From Diplosphaera chodatii (taxonomy: Eukaryota > Chlorophyta > Trebouxiophyceae > Prasiolales > Stichococcaceae): a stretch of DNA of 64,000 nt. Both the position numbers and the translations under genes were made by a program. Where the stretch lies: the NCBI GenBank assembly GCA_032358165.1, contig JAALGY010000052.1, positions 1,364,001 through 1,428,000 on the forward strand, read 5' to 3'. The notes beneath the pieces were generated by a model. It made no database searches, was not told where the DNA came from, and worked only from the letters and a program-made list of their open reading frames with translations. The number at the start of each line of letters is the position of its first letter. The stretch's first letter is position 1. Of this stretch, positions 22,637-34,900 are shown piece after piece.

Positions 22637-23735
22637 CTAGGACACGCCCAGGAGCTCCACATCGAAGTGCAGTGTGGCGTTTGGAGGGATCACACTGCAA
22701 CAGTAATGCTGACTTGCGTCAAGCGCCTGACGCAGACCCGCACCCAACGTCTCGCATCCGCATGCGTGACAGCTAGATGCCGCTGGAGGTGATTGTGCTG
22801 TACAACATGTAACACCAGATCCAAGCAGCATAGCATGCAACTCACCCTCCGGCACCGGCTGCTCCATATGCAAAGCTGCAAGAACACGAAGCGCTGGCTT
22901 AGCAGCTCTCGCGGTGAATTGCGAGCAAACCCCGCTCCGGTTGTGTGGATAGCAAGGCGGTGCAGGGCCGCGTCTGTGTACTTGCTCAGACGCTGACGGC
23001 AACTGCTCGTGATGCGATGGTGAGCAACTCACTCTGGGGGGCAGATGAGGTTAGCACGCTGGCCGACGGACATCTGCGCCACGCCCTGATCCCAACCCTT
23101 GATCACCTGGCCTGCATGTTGCATCGCACACGCAGTTGAGAGGCCCTGCACCTACTCAAAATACCTGCCGGCAGCCTGCAGACACCACAGTGATGGTCCT
23201 GTGCAGAGAAGGCCCCAGATGCGCACTCATGCCAATGCGGAACTCGAACGGCTGTCCACGATCGCGAGAACTATCGAACTTCTTGCCGTCCGGGAACGTG
23301 CCGGTGTAGTGCACCTTCACCTGCAGGTTGTCACCCCGATCATGAGATGCAGCATACCGAGCGGAGCAGGCGTTGCGGCAGCGGATGCCAACAGCATCGA
23401 TGTTGTCATATAAAGCTGCGCACCGTCTGACCCTTCTTCGGGAAGGTCTTGCCATCGCCGTCCTTCACAGTCTGCGGCAGGCAGGTGGATCAGTGGTCAC
23501 CAACGATCGCATCGACAGCCTGACAGCATCTGCATGCTTGCGCAGTTGATGCTGGGACGCATGCATTATGCATCCAAGGCATCGGGGTGGAGCACGGGTG
23601 TGGACAGCGCCTCACGTTGATCTGCAGGCCCGACATCCTGACCGGCGTGAACTTGCGCGCTTGCGACTTGGCTGTCCTGCTGAGGGCAGGAGCAGATACG
23701 ATTTTGTTGCCGGCGAAGCTGAGTGCGGTGCGCAT
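22637..23735 (-). CDS. FKBP12-type peptidyl-prolyl isomerase with N-terminal extension
   Basis: This is an FK506-binding prolyl cis-trans isomerase. Exons on the minus strand: 23735-23616, 23471-23424, 23320-23227, 23111-23033, 22875-22846 and 22694-22637. The single FKBP domain reads [36 protein letters not shown], a [18 protein letters not shown] block, [18 protein letters not shown] and FDVELLGVS. Catalytic-pocket residues equivalent to Tyr, Asp, Val-Ile, Trp and the final Phe of FKBP12 are present. About 33 residues rich in Arg, Lys, Ser and Ala precede an internal Met (VRMSGLQ). The internal Met could start a cytosolic FKBP12, while the upstream Met would add a possible organellar targeting peptide. 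Two exons are only 48 and 30 nt. Confidence 0.93.
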
Positions 23736-24181
23736 GTTGGGTGCGAATACCTGACGTGCAGTGCGGTGGAATCCAGTCGGGCCAGCTCGTCAGGGCTTTG
23801 GCAGGGGCAGAAGGATGTTCCTCGGGTTCTGCAGCTTCCAGCAGTTGCCGCCACACTTGCCGACACACTGTGCCGGCATGGCGTGGATTCAATTTCCAAC
23901 ACCTTACTTTTCAACACACAACCAGCTAAGTACAACCCAAGTGCGACCATTGGTCACTCCGATGGCAAAGCAGGTGCGCCGCAATGCCGTCAGCTGTAGA
24001 CGAGAAAGCCTGCGCAAACATGTGAAGGAGCTTTAGCTAATGACACGGGTGGTGTTGGACACCTACACCTCAAGCATGCACTTGAATGCATCTATACAAC
24101 AACCTGCACACCTGCGATGCTTCCTGGAAAACACTGCCATTGGGCGCCACCCACTGCACTGATGCTGTTAGTTACGGTGCA
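23736..24181. other. Spacer between FKBP start and RAB3GAP2 end
   Basis: About 445 bp should include the FKBP promoter and the RAB3GAP2 3' UTR, both on the minus strand. No coding block is recognised. Confidence 0.4.
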
Positions 24182-26930
24182 TCAAGGGCCGCCTCCAAGC
24201 TGCTGCCGAATGGACGTGGCTGTGCCAGTGTCGAAGTCCACTAGCAAACAATCTGAAGGGCCAGCCGCAATGCCGGCTGGGCTCAGCGGCGGCGATGGCT
24301 GCAACAGCCTGCTCAGCAGATGAGTGGTCAAAGGTGTACATCATTCCGGCTAACACACAGGCAAGGACCGTGTAGCCTTCATGCAGGTTGCGTGAAGACG
24401 CACCTGCAGTTGGCGCCGCACTGCAGTGTGTGAAGCACCGGCCCATGGCGAGTGGCATACACATCGCATACACCCTTGCGCGGCGCATAGATCACGAGGC
24501 ACACCTGCAGGGCAGAGCGACCTGCGCTGCTAAGGGGTCGCCGAGCACTGCAGGGCCTAGCACAGAACAACCTGCACAACCATGCCACGACTCAAGCTGG
24601 AGCAGGATCATGCTCACATTGGCGTGGCCAATGCTGTGCCACCAACACCACCAGCATACCACACCTGCGTCTCGTGTGGCTCTGCTGATAGGTCCTGCTT
24701 TGCACGCTTTGCACTCCGGGTGGCTGCTGGGCTGCTGGAGTCAATGTCATCTGCTGCTTCGTCGCTGGCTGAGGTCGTTCCGTCAGCCTGCTCGTGCGGC
24801 TTTGGAAGCATGAGCCAGGCGCATTGCGCGTCTCTGTAGCCCTGCGTCTCAACAGGTACATCTGATGAGTCCACGCGATCCACATTGCATCACCCATGTG
24901 TTGCTCCATTGACTGCACCAATGTAGGTTGGCAAGCATGTTACCACAGATCGTCACCTTCCACAGGCCCACGACTGCCATGCTGGCCACATCCAAGAGCA
25001 TCACCCGCCCCAGCGTGTCTGTGGCTGCCGCCATGGCACCCCTGTTCCACCAGAGGAATTGGTGTAGCCACAGGTGCATGTTTCCAACCGCGCTGAACAT
25101 GCATGCGCTGACTCTGCAAGGTGCTCAACAGGGTTGAGCGGCTGCTGTGGGCCTGTCGCAGCAGTCTGCTACCTGGGCGCTAAAGCCAGGGAGGTGAGCA
25201 CGCGTGTCTTGTCATCCCGCAGCTCAGTTGCAAGCACCGCTGGCTCAGCAGGCTGGAGCTTCACCTCCTTTGCACGCCGCATTGGGCTGCACGCCAAGGC
25301 ATGGTGAGACTCGGCTTGGTGCGGACTCAATTCGCCGGCGCCCATGCTGACTCTGGAGGCCGCATCTCAACAACAACGCGCATGATGGCGCCTGCACCTG
25401 CATGTTGCAGCATGCGAATCACCTGGGGATCCAGCCCTTGAGGGACAGCGCGATGTCGGACACCATGGCGATGGCACCCCTCTGCGTGTGCTCCTCGACC
25501 TGCACCCGTGTGTGGAACATCGGCCGTGGTCAGTCTTTACCTTCACCCCATGCATGGTCAGGTCTTTAGTCCCTGCAAAGCTGCTGACTGTAGACTCATG
25601 CACTTTGTGCAAGGTGCGAGCCAACAGTCAATCTGACCTCAAAGGCAGCAATGGGCGGGTTAGACCCCACAGTGGCAATGGTCAGCTTGGCTGCTGTGTA
25701 GTTGCCCTTCATGAGCGCCTGCAGCGATGGCGGCCGGGTGCCGATGCAAATGCCATCAACCCTCGGCCCTGGGTGTGGACATGTATCGGCATTCAGTTGA
25801 TATGGAAGCAGATGGCCACAGGTTTGTGAGGGAGGAGCCACCTGGGGCTCACATCGGTATCGGGGCAGGGAGGGCACAGTGGGCGGAGGCAGTGTGCTTG
25901 GGCCTGATGCTGCTGTGCGGGGTGGCAACACGAGGCATACCTGCGCCCTTGAGGCTCCATTTTGCGAAGCCCAGCGGGTCCAGGCGGTCGGGGTCCGACC
26001 AGCTCTGGCGCTGCAGCCGCACAACCGACCAGATCTCCAGCCCGGAGACGCGCGCTGCGGCGTCCGCAAACATGACCGTCACATCGCTGGCCTCGTCTGC
26101 TGGGTTGACACCCATGCCGCTGGCCCTGCAAGATGTGCGACAGCTCGGCGCAGGCTGTATTGAGACTGTTGAGACTGGCGGCGCGTGTGCTCTGCATGCA
26201 CGCTGGCACGGCAGTGCACGCACGGCTGTTCTGCACCTGAGGCGAATGGCCAGCACCGGCAGCGTGTGCAGCTGCTGCCGGTGCAGCAGCGTGCCGTCGC
26301 CCAAGTGCAGCTGCAGCCAGCCGCCCGAGGTGCCCACCACCAGGCACGCATCGTCGGCGTCACCTGCATGCGACGTATGCTCGAGCTGCTTCTGCGCCTG
26401 ATTTATCGACGGGCAGATCACTCAGGCACAAGCGTGAGGCTTAGCACCACGGCACAGCCGAGGACTGAATGCACCTTGGAATGATGACCACGCCAGCGCT
26501 GTCACCCGCTCCGCTGATGCGCACACTGTCGCTGAAAACTGGCGCACGAATTGATCCGTGCCGGCTGCATGTGGATCGCCTGTCTTGTAGATGACCAGGT
26601 GCTGCCGGCCTCCCACCGCCAGCAGCACCCTGCAAGACGGCAACCGGCATCTGCGCTGCCTCCCAATCGACCCGTGCACCTCGTCTCGAGCACGTCAGCA
26701 CATGATCACTCGACATCCATGTTGACAGTCTCACACTCGCCAGGACCGCACCCTGAGCTGTCCAGTGCAAGGGTGAAGTGGTCATCTGACCATCCACTCG
26801 GCGTCGCGGTGCTGACCTCTGATGTCGGGATCTGCAGCGCTTCAGCAAGGGCTGTACGGTTCAATGCCATCAGATCATATGAGGCAGTGCATGGTCTGGA
26901 CTGGCTGATCTGCGCGGTCAACTGTGGCAT
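24182..26930 (-). CDS. RAB3GAP2: Rab3 GTPase-activating protein non-catalytic subunit (RAB3GAP2 N-terminal type)
   Basis: RAB3GAP2 pairs with RAB3GAP1 to regulate Rab GTPases in membrane traffic and autophagy. The minus-strand start MPQLTAQISQ is near 26930. Blocks in order: VLLAVGGRQHLVIY and VTALAWSSFQ (26640-26470); a DACLVVGTSGGWLQLHL then LLHRQQLHTLPVLAIRLR block (26360-26230); VTVMFADAAARVSGLEIWSV and LGFAKWSLKGAG (26110-25950); TVGSNPPIAAFEV (25670); GAIAMVSDIALSLKGW (25460); a TDTLGRVMLLDVASMAVVGLWK block (25010); a GYRDAQCAWL block (24850); and YAPRKGVCDVYATRHGP (24480). This follows the N-terminal domain order of plant and animal RAB3GAP2. The last exon, ending TGA at 24184-24182 after DCLLVDFDTGTATSI, is a probable but unproven join. 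The protein is short, as in plants, and lacks the long animal C-terminus. Confidence 0.85.
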
Positions 26931-27430
26931 TGCTTGCTGAGGTTGTGCATTTGGGCCAGTGCTTCAACGGCTCATCTCGGCTGTACGCTCTCACCCTGCA
27001 AAGTCCTTGATATACGAGCTAGCATGCGGCTAGGCATTGCTCAAAGGGTGGCAAACGAATACTCCATAAGCGGAATTGGTCGCTTGTGTGTGTCGTACAT
27101 AAGATGCAGGATGCAGCAGACCAGGTTGCTGTATCGATTGACATCCACAGTTCCACACCGTCCCGAGTTGCTGCTGACGCCAGCTGTTGCTAAGAACTCG
27201 TGGTTGTGAGGATCAGCGCACTGCTGGCGTAGGCTCACGTCTCAGCTTGCACGATCGCCTCGTTACAGGGAGCTGCCGAAGACCACCAATGCCGGCAGCA
27301 GAAGTCAGAATAGGTTCTGTCTGAGCAAAAATCAGCTATTCCTAGAATGCCACACAATTGCAGTCGCAGTGCTGCAGGTAGCGCCTGGACACGACATCGC
27401 GCCGCAGCATGTTCTTGCACATCCACCTCC
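26931..27430. other. Spacer with phosphate carrier 3' flank and RAB3GAP2 promoter
   Basis: About 500 bp. TTACA at 27263-27267 is a TGTAA poly(A) signal on the minus strand, 164 nt past the phosphate-carrier stop. Nothing else is recognised. Confidence 0.5.
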
Positions 27431-28582
27431 TCACATGCCTGCTTTGGACTTGGCCTCCTGCGCCTTGTCCTGAACGAAGCCCTTCGCCTCCTGCAGTTTG
27501 TCCTCCACAGCGGGAGCGTCGGTGGTGGGCGGCGGTGCTGAGCCAGTGGTCGGCAGGCCCACGTACACCTTGTACGCATCGTAAATGCCCCACTGCAACC
27601 CCGTGAGCGTGCCAATCATGACGATACGCAGGCCCAGGCCTTGTGTGAACAGCTTTCCCCATCCCATATCGTTGACGATGCTGCCGATAGTTGAGCCCTT
27701 GATCGCATTCAGCTTTGATACGATGTTGTCAGCTGGCTGTGACACAACAGCGCAGAAGACGCCCGCGATGTAACCAGCAGCAAAGGACACGCCCAGCTGC
27801 TCTGTCTTGTTGCACTCGGCCTTGGGCTTTGGCACCACATACTTGTACAGCGCTTGCACCACATTTTCAAATGCACCGAACTTCATCATGGTGTATGGGA
27901 TCTGGCGGCCCCAAAGCGGCGTCAGCCCCTTGAACAGCCCGCCGATACCCTCCTGCTGCACAATCTTTGGCAGGCCATCACTCAGGCCGTTTGCAAAGCC
28001 TGGCACCGTCTGCACCTTTACTTTTGTGGCCTCGAATGCGCACAGCCCGATGTCAGCGAAGAACTCTGCCGATGCAGATCCCGCCAGGAAGATGAGCGTC
28101 TGGTACTTGGCTGCGTTCTCTGGGCCCGCCATCACGGCATACTTGTGCTTGAAGTACTCGTACAGGCCGAACTTGCCGGCGCCCTGCACTGAGTAGCCGA
28201 CCAGCGTGGGGAACCAGCCGCGGACGAGACCCTTCAGACCCTGCTCCTTCACCGTGATTGAGAAACCCCTCGGGATGGTGGGGTACTTGGTTGGGTCCGT
28301 CTGCATGTTGCACTTCACGACGTCCAGCGGCGTAACTGCCGTGTGTGTCAGCCCGCAGCTGAGAATGCCACCGATAGTGCACGCCCTATAAAACTCCGGC
28401 GAGTACAGCTCGATCTTCTTCTTCTCCGCTGGCGCAGGAATCATGAACTGTTTAGCTGCCTGCGGCCGCTCCTGCACCACCGGGCTCGAGCTGAAGGAGG
28501 CTGTAGCCTGCTGCCCAAGCATGGTGCTGCTCATGCCGGCTGGGCTGTAGAGGGACGAGGGGATCATGCCGAACAGCGACAT
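27431..28582 (-). CDS. Mitochondrial phosphate carrier, intronless
   Basis: This inner-membrane carrier of the SLC25A3/PHT3 type imports phosphate with protons for ATP synthesis. It is one uninterrupted reading frame of 383 codons. After a Ser/Gln/Ala-rich N-terminus come YSPEFYRACTIGGILSCG and the three mitochondrial carrier repeats, each with a P-x-D/E-x-x-K/R signature: PLDVVKCNMQ, then AFEATKVKVQT, then QPADNIVSKLN. The first two are followed by GLVRGWFPTLVGYSVQGA and GLTPLWGRQIPYTMMKFGAFE, which are diagnostic for phosphate carriers. A C-terminal tail of about 40 residues (PPPTTDAPAVEDKLQEAKGF and KSKAGM) is Lys/Glu-rich and unlike the compact ending of most homologues. Lack of introns and a strongly G/C-ending codon choice set it apart from most neighbours and suggest high expression. 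Confidence 0.97.
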   Translation of the reverse strand: MSLFGMIPSSLYSPAGMSSTMLGQQATASFSSSPVVQERPQAAKQFMIPAPAEKKKIELYSPEFYRACTIGGILSCGLTHTAVTPLDVVKCNMQTDPTKYPTIPRGFSITVKEQGLKGLVRGWFPTLVGYSVQGAGKFGLYEYFKHKYAVMAGPENAAKYQTLIFLAGSASAEFFADIGLCAFEATKVKVQTVPGFANGLSDGLPKIVQQEGIGGLFKGLTPLWGRQIPYTMMKFGAFENVVQALYKYVVPKPKAECNKTEQLGVSFAAGYIAGVFCAVVSQPADNIVSKLNAIKGSTIGSIVNDMGWGKLFTQGLGLRIVMIGTLTGLQWGIYDAYKVYVGLPTTGSAPPPTTDAPAVEDKLQEAKGFVQDKAQEAKSKAGM

Positions 28583-29120
28583 GGTGGTTCAGCTGTCAGA
28601 ACCCCGAAATGCAGCTACGGCAGCCGCCGCCGGTGTGGTAAGCGCGAAGTGCGCCTTCGTGTGGTAAATCACTGGTTGGTCATGGAGAACGGACTCTAGG
28701 AATGCTGCAGGGCGGCGGTCCGGCTTGAGCTTGGTCGGAATCGTGCGCCAGCTTGACGACCATATTCGCTACTTGCAAGCATGCCATCGTGATTGGAGAG
28801 CTGCTCAAAGTGCTAATCAGGAACAGCGCGGGTTGTCGTCCTGTTCTCGGCCTGCCGTCAATACAGCGCTCTTGCTGAAGTTGAAACCTACTCTGCACCG
28901 AGGGCGACAGCGTACTCAACTCAGGCCATGAGAAGAGCGAAGCGGGCTGACGCGCAGCCTGCATCCGCAACCACGGTGCTCAGCCCTAACAGTCTCCTGC
29001 AGCCATTGTCATGTTGCTTTGCATGCTGCCCAGTCCAAGAACCCACGACTTTGCAGCCCGCTCTGAAGGCACGCCAAATGATGTGCACTGCAGAGTGCGT
29101 GGGAAGGAGTGTCGGCAGGC
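28583..29120. promoter_or_regulatory. Divergent promoter between phosphate carrier and CHY/RING ligase
   Basis: About 540 bp lie between divergent start codons. No coding signal or named element could be assigned. Confidence 0.4.
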
Positions 29121-31071
29121 ATGGATGTTGCAGGACCCAACACAGCTGCTGCGCCTGCGGCAGACCATGCTACAGACCGCTCGGGCGTTGATGGCATGAG
29201 CGCATCACAGGCGTCTGTAGAGGCGTCATGGGCAGTCGCAGACCCACGTCGTTTGCAGCATGGGCAGGGCGAAAAGGTGCTCATGTGTGACCCCAGATGC
29301 TCATCAGATAACCAATTGGGCCGCTCCATTCGCCGCGTGCCAACCGCATGCACACAGCATGGCGCACCTCTGCACCGATTGCATCTACACGCCTGCAGGG
29401 GTGCAGCCACTATCGCCGGCGCTGCAAGATCGTGTCGCCATGCTGTGGCGAGGTGTTCTGGTGTCGTCACTGCCACAACCAGGTCCACATGGAGGACGAG
29501 CCGGTGCGGTCATCACTGCTGCTGTCATGTTCTTCAGTTGGCCTGGAGATATGGCTCGGTGCACTCGTCAGTTTGCTGGGTGGATGCCGCTTCCTCAGGG
29601 TACATCATGAAGCTCACAGTACACCATGCTTATGGCTTGGGTAGGACCCCAAGCTGCGGCATGAGCTGGACCGGCGAGCGGTGCAGGAGGTGATCTGCGC
29701 CATGTGTGACACACGGCAGCCCAAGGCGGAGCAGTGTCGCATCTGCGGTGTTGCATTTGGTGCGTTTCTGATTGAAGAAGTGTGCGCATGCAATGTGCAC
29801 ATCAAGTCGCACTGCCAGAGCTGCAAGTGGTCTGGCGCAAGTGCACTGGCATGTGCACCACATCAGATTCAGCTGACACCAAATGGCTTCAGAGCATTTC
29901 TGCATCGAGCTGTCCTGCGGCACAGGCGCATACATGTGCCTAGAGTGCGCCTTCTTCGACGACGAGACGGAGAAGAAGCAGTTTCACTGCAGCTCATGTG
30001 GCATCTGCCGTGTCGGCGGCCGCGAGAAGTTCTTCCATTGCAACACCTGCGGCTGCTGCTATTCCCGGCAGCTGGAGGTGCGCAACCTGCCAGGCCTGCC
30101 ACCTCACATGGGCAAAGGCAGGGCAGCGTCCTGCTGTGCAACGTGCACTTCACAAGCACTTCAGCGTGATGTTGAGGCTGCCATCATGTTGCCGCAGGAC
30201 AACCATGTCTGTGTAGCAGACAGCATGCGGCAAAATTGCCCGGTGAGCCATGCTGCTGCTGCTGCTGCTGCGAGGTTCCTGCTTTATAAAATCACTTTGA
30301 TCTCGCTTCTGCTGGTCCGTTTCCTGTCCCGCTCCACTGTGTCAGCGCAGCATGCATCATTGCACTGGCATGGAATGGAAATCTTTGAGCAACCGGCATG
30401 CTTGCAGGTGTGCTGCGAGTATCTGTTCGACAGCGTGCGGCCGACGGCGGTGCTGCCGTGCGGGCACACCATCCACTCCGCCTGCCTAAAGGAGCTGCAG
30501 CGCAACCGCACATCCACCTGCCCCATCTGCCTCAAGTCATACGGCAACATGGACAAGGTGCCCGACCACAGGCGGACAGGCACCGCATGCTGGCCGTGTG
30601 CTGCGGGCGCCTACAGCACATCGATGTGTGCGCATTGTCGGCAGAGCGAGCTTTGGAAGCCACTGCACGCCGGCTGACGCACCCTGTGAAGGCAACAGGT
30701 TGCACTGTCCGCAGGTGTGGGAGCGTTTGGATGAGGAGGTGGCGACGACACCCATGCCGCACGAATACCGCAACTGGCAGGTGTGCCCAGCAACCTGTGC
30801 ACGGCAGCAGTTTGTTTGCCTCGGCAGTGCGAGTCTGTTGTTGATTACGAGCATTTTGAGCGTTGTGCAGGTGGAGCTGCTGTGCAACGACTGCCAGCAC
30901 TCGTCGCGGGTGCGGTTCCACATCGTGGGCCAGAAGTGCCCGGCGCCAGGCTGCGGCAGCTACAACACCCGCCGCGTCACCATCATCCGCATCCCGGCCG
31001 ACGCGCCCGCGGACGCAATCCCAGAGCTGCCGCCGCCCCAGCAGGCAGCTGCACCTCCGGCTGATGCCTGA
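29121..31071 (+). CDS. CHY zinc-finger RING E3 ubiquitin ligase (RCHY1/PIRH2, MIEL1-like)
   Basis: This is a ubiquitin ligase with the PIRH2 architecture. Exons: 29121-29276, 29399-29503, 29645-29759, 29926-30077, 30198-30242, 30408-30557, 30715-30780 and 30871-31071. After a low-complexity Ala/Ser N-terminus, the CHY finger begins [20 protein letters not shown] and ends CRHCHNQVH. The CTCHY finger follows ([20 protein letters not shown] through [11 protein letters not shown]). The RING-H2 domain spans [23 protein letters not shown] and [10 protein letters not shown]-terminal zinc ribbon has [18 protein letters not shown] and [14 protein letters not shown]. All zinc-ligand cysteines and histidines of the four modules appear intact. 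The tail is Pro/Ala-rich. In plants and animals the family targets transcription factors; the substrate here is unknown. Confidence 0.95.
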
Positions 31072-31923
31072 CGCCTGGTGCGCAGCCGGACTACCACAGC
31101 AGTTGATGGCTGGCAGTGAGAGGCAGTGATGCACATACAACTTGGGCGCCACAGCATCAGCAGCTCTGTGCTGATATGCGCATACCCTTGCACAGCCAGC
31201 ACGGCTCTGCGCTCTGGTGGCAGACGGCAGCACACCCAGCAGGCGCCCCGGCACCAGCACTAGGTTGGTGTTGCCTTGTCTTGTCAATGATCGGCAGCTT
31301 TCAGCCGCCTGAGACACAGGCTACGCCTTTCAGCTGCAGTTCTGTTCAGCAGGTTGTGGCTTGATGTGTTCTCCTTACAGTCCTGCTGTGCTGTCCATGT
31401 TTGTCGTGTCACTGTCGTGTGGCTCCGGACCAACACCGAGTTGCAACATCGTTCACATGATTTGCCTGGGTGATGTAACAACACCATATACACTGGCATC
31501 AAATGTGCTGAGGGCGATGCTGACGAACTTGCTGCAGCCGCCAAAAGAATGGTCGTGATCATGTTGCAGTTCCTGGTCGGTGCTGCAGAAGCACCTGATG
31601 CAATCGTAAAGCAATGATCAGCGTTGCAGCGGGGGCGTGCCTGGCCCAGCATCTGGATGGTCAGCTGCCACAGCACTGCCTGCCACAGGCGACTTGGAGG
31701 CCTCTGTGGAGCTGGGCTCGCCTGCACTGCTGCCGCCGGTGCCGTCGGCATCACCAGAACCTGGTTCATGCTGCCTGCTGGTCAAAGCCACTTGGGCTCC
31801 TTCAGCTGGCTGCCCGCGTGCTGTGTGGGGCTGTCCACTGCCCAACCTGCCGTGCGGCCTTCTGGGCCTGCAGATGTCGGGCTCAACTGCTTTATCTGCC
31901 TCAGAAAGAGATGGTCGTTGCCG
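31072..31923. other. Convergent spacer after the CHY/RING gene
   Basis: About 850 bp. A TGTAA motif at 31474-31478 could end the plus-strand transcript. Long reading frames exist on both strands near 31620-31900, but they show no homology I recognise, overlap one another in several frames, and look like chance in GC-rich DNA. Confidence 0.4.
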
Positions 31924-34900
31924 CTAAGCATTGACAGAACATAATAGCGCACGGTGGGCTTGCCTGCCAGCCGCAATCGCTCGTCGCTGGTGCTCCATGC
32001 CCAGCTGCGCAGTGGCCCGCAGCTGCGACGAATATGCTGTTCTGAGCTCAGCGATGCTCCTGCCGCTTGCTTCGAGCTTTGCAGCAAGATACGCCTGCGA
32101 TGCAGCCGGATACAAGCGTCAAGCCACGCCTATGGTGCCAAACTGCGCTGCAACTGGTGCTATGCTGTCATCATCGAAGCAATTGATATATCAGGAAGGA
32201 TGCAGCCCACCGACCCGCTTCACAACTGCAAGCAATATGTAGTGTGTGGCACCTGCTTGGCGTCACGACCGCGCAGACGGGTCCACTCGTGGAAGGGCAC
32301 ACTGACCAGGCACCAGCCTGCGGCGGCCAGCTGTCGCTGCTTGAGCAAAGTCGGTCCCAGTGGCTGCAGAGTGTTGGCCGTGAAGTGCCTCGGCCCATCC
32401 ACCTGTGAGTAACAGTCGAACCCCATGCTCGCTAGTCAGTGGTTTACGAGGCGTCACTGCAAAACTGCACACGATGGCATGAGATCCAACACCTCGATCC
32501 CGAGGCGCTGCTCAGGCCAGGCGATGTCCAGGCTGAAGTGCTGCGCTGCATATTCCATCACGAACGGCAACCGGAGGTAGCGGCACTCTGCCATGACGTC
32601 CTGCGGTCGGGAGTCGGCAGCATCATATCAGCAGGCTTGCATGTCGATCATGCAAGCGGCCTCAACAGGATCTTGCATACACCGACATGAGGGCAGCAGG
32701 TATCACATAATCAGGTGCCTTTGTTTAGCGGTGGCGTGCCTGCTGCAGAGCAGACACTTTGCGGGGGCCTCTGGCCATGAGAGCCGCCCAGCTCTTGTCG
32801 GCCAGCGCTTGCAGCTCTGCTGTAGCTGACGGACCGACCCCATCCGCATCAACGGCAGCACTGGGTGGCATCATGCCTATGAGCGGTGCCACATCCAGTG
32901 AGCCAACCAAGTGCTCGGCTAAGAGGATGTGCTGATAGTGAAAGGCTCAGCAGCCACGTACGTAGTGCTTGGGTCGCCGTGAAATGTGTGCGAGCACAAC
33001 ATGCACTATACTTACCACTGAGCTGCGCGGACGACTGCACCTGCGCCAGCTGTATGAGCTCCAGCTCTGTGAAGTCATCCCTCACCTGTGCAGCCCTCTC
33101 CCATAACCTGCGATGTACCATCACGTTGCTGTGACAGCAGGCAGCATGGCAATGGGTCGAGAGGGATCCGCAGTGTAGCGGGTCTATAGTTTCAGCCCTG
33201 CTGCCGAACACAGGGCTGACAGCATAGGCCTTGTGTTGCAGAAACGCATGGAGAACAAGCACCAGGAGCACCTTGCCAGCAGTGACTGGGGAAGCTGCTG
33301 CGCCACTGTGAGGCCCCACAGTGTCGCCGCTATCGCATTGGCATGGAACTCTTCAGCTCGCGCCTCAGCAGTACATGCCAACATGGCCAGCAGTGTCCGG
33401 CAGGGCTCGCTGTGCACGTTGTTGAGGTATGCATCTGCATAACGTACCACTCCGTCACTATATACGCTCTCCGTCTTTGCCCAGTCATCCTGGCTGCATG
33501 TGGCTTGAACGTCAGACAATCGCACATGAGTATATGATGCTTGCAACGATGCTGGGGCTTCGTTGCACGCCCTGCTGCAGCTGCTTCACGAAGTGCACGG
33601 CAAGCCCATCGAACAGCGCTGTGTGCTGATGGCCTGCCCTTGCGCACGTCCAGATGAATGTGGTTGCAGCCTGCGGCAGGTTCACAGGTCAGTGCTCTCG
33701 TGCGCTGGCTTGATGTTGCCATTACTATTGTCATCGTGCAGAGATGGGGCTAGCACGAACATGAGATAGCTGATATTAATGCTCGGCAGGCAGTGTCTTG
33801 GGACACCTTCAGCATGGTGTCTGTCATACCCACCTGTGAAGGGATGGTGTCTAGCAAATGCATGAGGCGATTGATGATGCAATCGAACAGCTTCATGTCA
33901 CTGATGGACAGCATCGCAAAGGACTTCATGATGATTGCCGCTGAAGTGATCTGCAGTGTAAAAGCTCCAGATGTGAGTGCATTGCACACAAAGATAACCT
34001 TCCACAGATGCAGGCATCAGGCTCTTTGGCCTGTTTAAGCACCCAAGTCCCAACCTGAGAATGCGAGATGTGAACATCGGGCTGCGTCCGCTTCTGCACA
34101 TGGGCGCTGATGCGCTGGAAAAGTTGCATCGTCTTCGGCGTCACCGGCGGCGCCTGATAGTCCTCAGGCGCAAAGAGGAATTCTACCAAACCTGCATGCT
34201 CGGACATTCCGTGTATTGCGCAGGCGATGGCCAATAGAACTTGGACACAGGCCTTGACGACAAGTGCCGGGTTTGGTCAACCTAATGCAGGACACCGAGC
34301 ACATGCACGAATTGCAAGGTATGAAGGGTTCCTGAAGAGCAGAGCACTGACCTGCACGGGACTGGCACAGCGTTATACGTGATGCCGACCATGCAATGTT
34401 GGCAAGATCTCGCCAGGAGAACTTGTCTGGCTGCGCCACCACCTGTGGCACAACGCCTGATGTGGTGGAACACATAGAGATACAGGTCCACAGCAGAATT
34501 GCCTGTCACGTCGAAGTTGATCAGATGGAGCGAGTGTAGGACGGCGAGGAGTCACCTGATCGCTGACAACCTCCAGCAATTTCGAAGACTCTGCAGCTGG
34601 CGGAATGGCTTTGGCATATGACCACAGCATGAGGCTCAGGGCCTGCAAGGCGGTTGAAGGATGTTGGAAGGACTTGGCCGCGGCCACGGCCAGCACCGAA
34701 TGATGGTATCATCCTAGTGAGGTGCAGCAGCAAAGAGATGCCTTGGACACGCCGCACACCTGAGGCGACCACATCTTTCGTGTGCTCATACTGTTGATCG
34801 CCACTGCCGCAAAGCGACGAAACAGCACAGCATTGTATTCGTCAAATCTGGCATATGCCCATGGGATGCGGCACAGCGTCCGCTCGTCGATGAAACGTTC

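Noticed and set aside
30248..30271. CTG trinucleotide run in the CHY/RING gene
   Set aside because: It is a short run inside an intron, common in GC-rich algal DNA, and carries no specific meaning.
31284..31934. Overlapping long open frames on both strands
   Set aside because: Several frames are open at once, none shows a conserved domain or plausible splice partners, and the region lies between two convergent gene ends.
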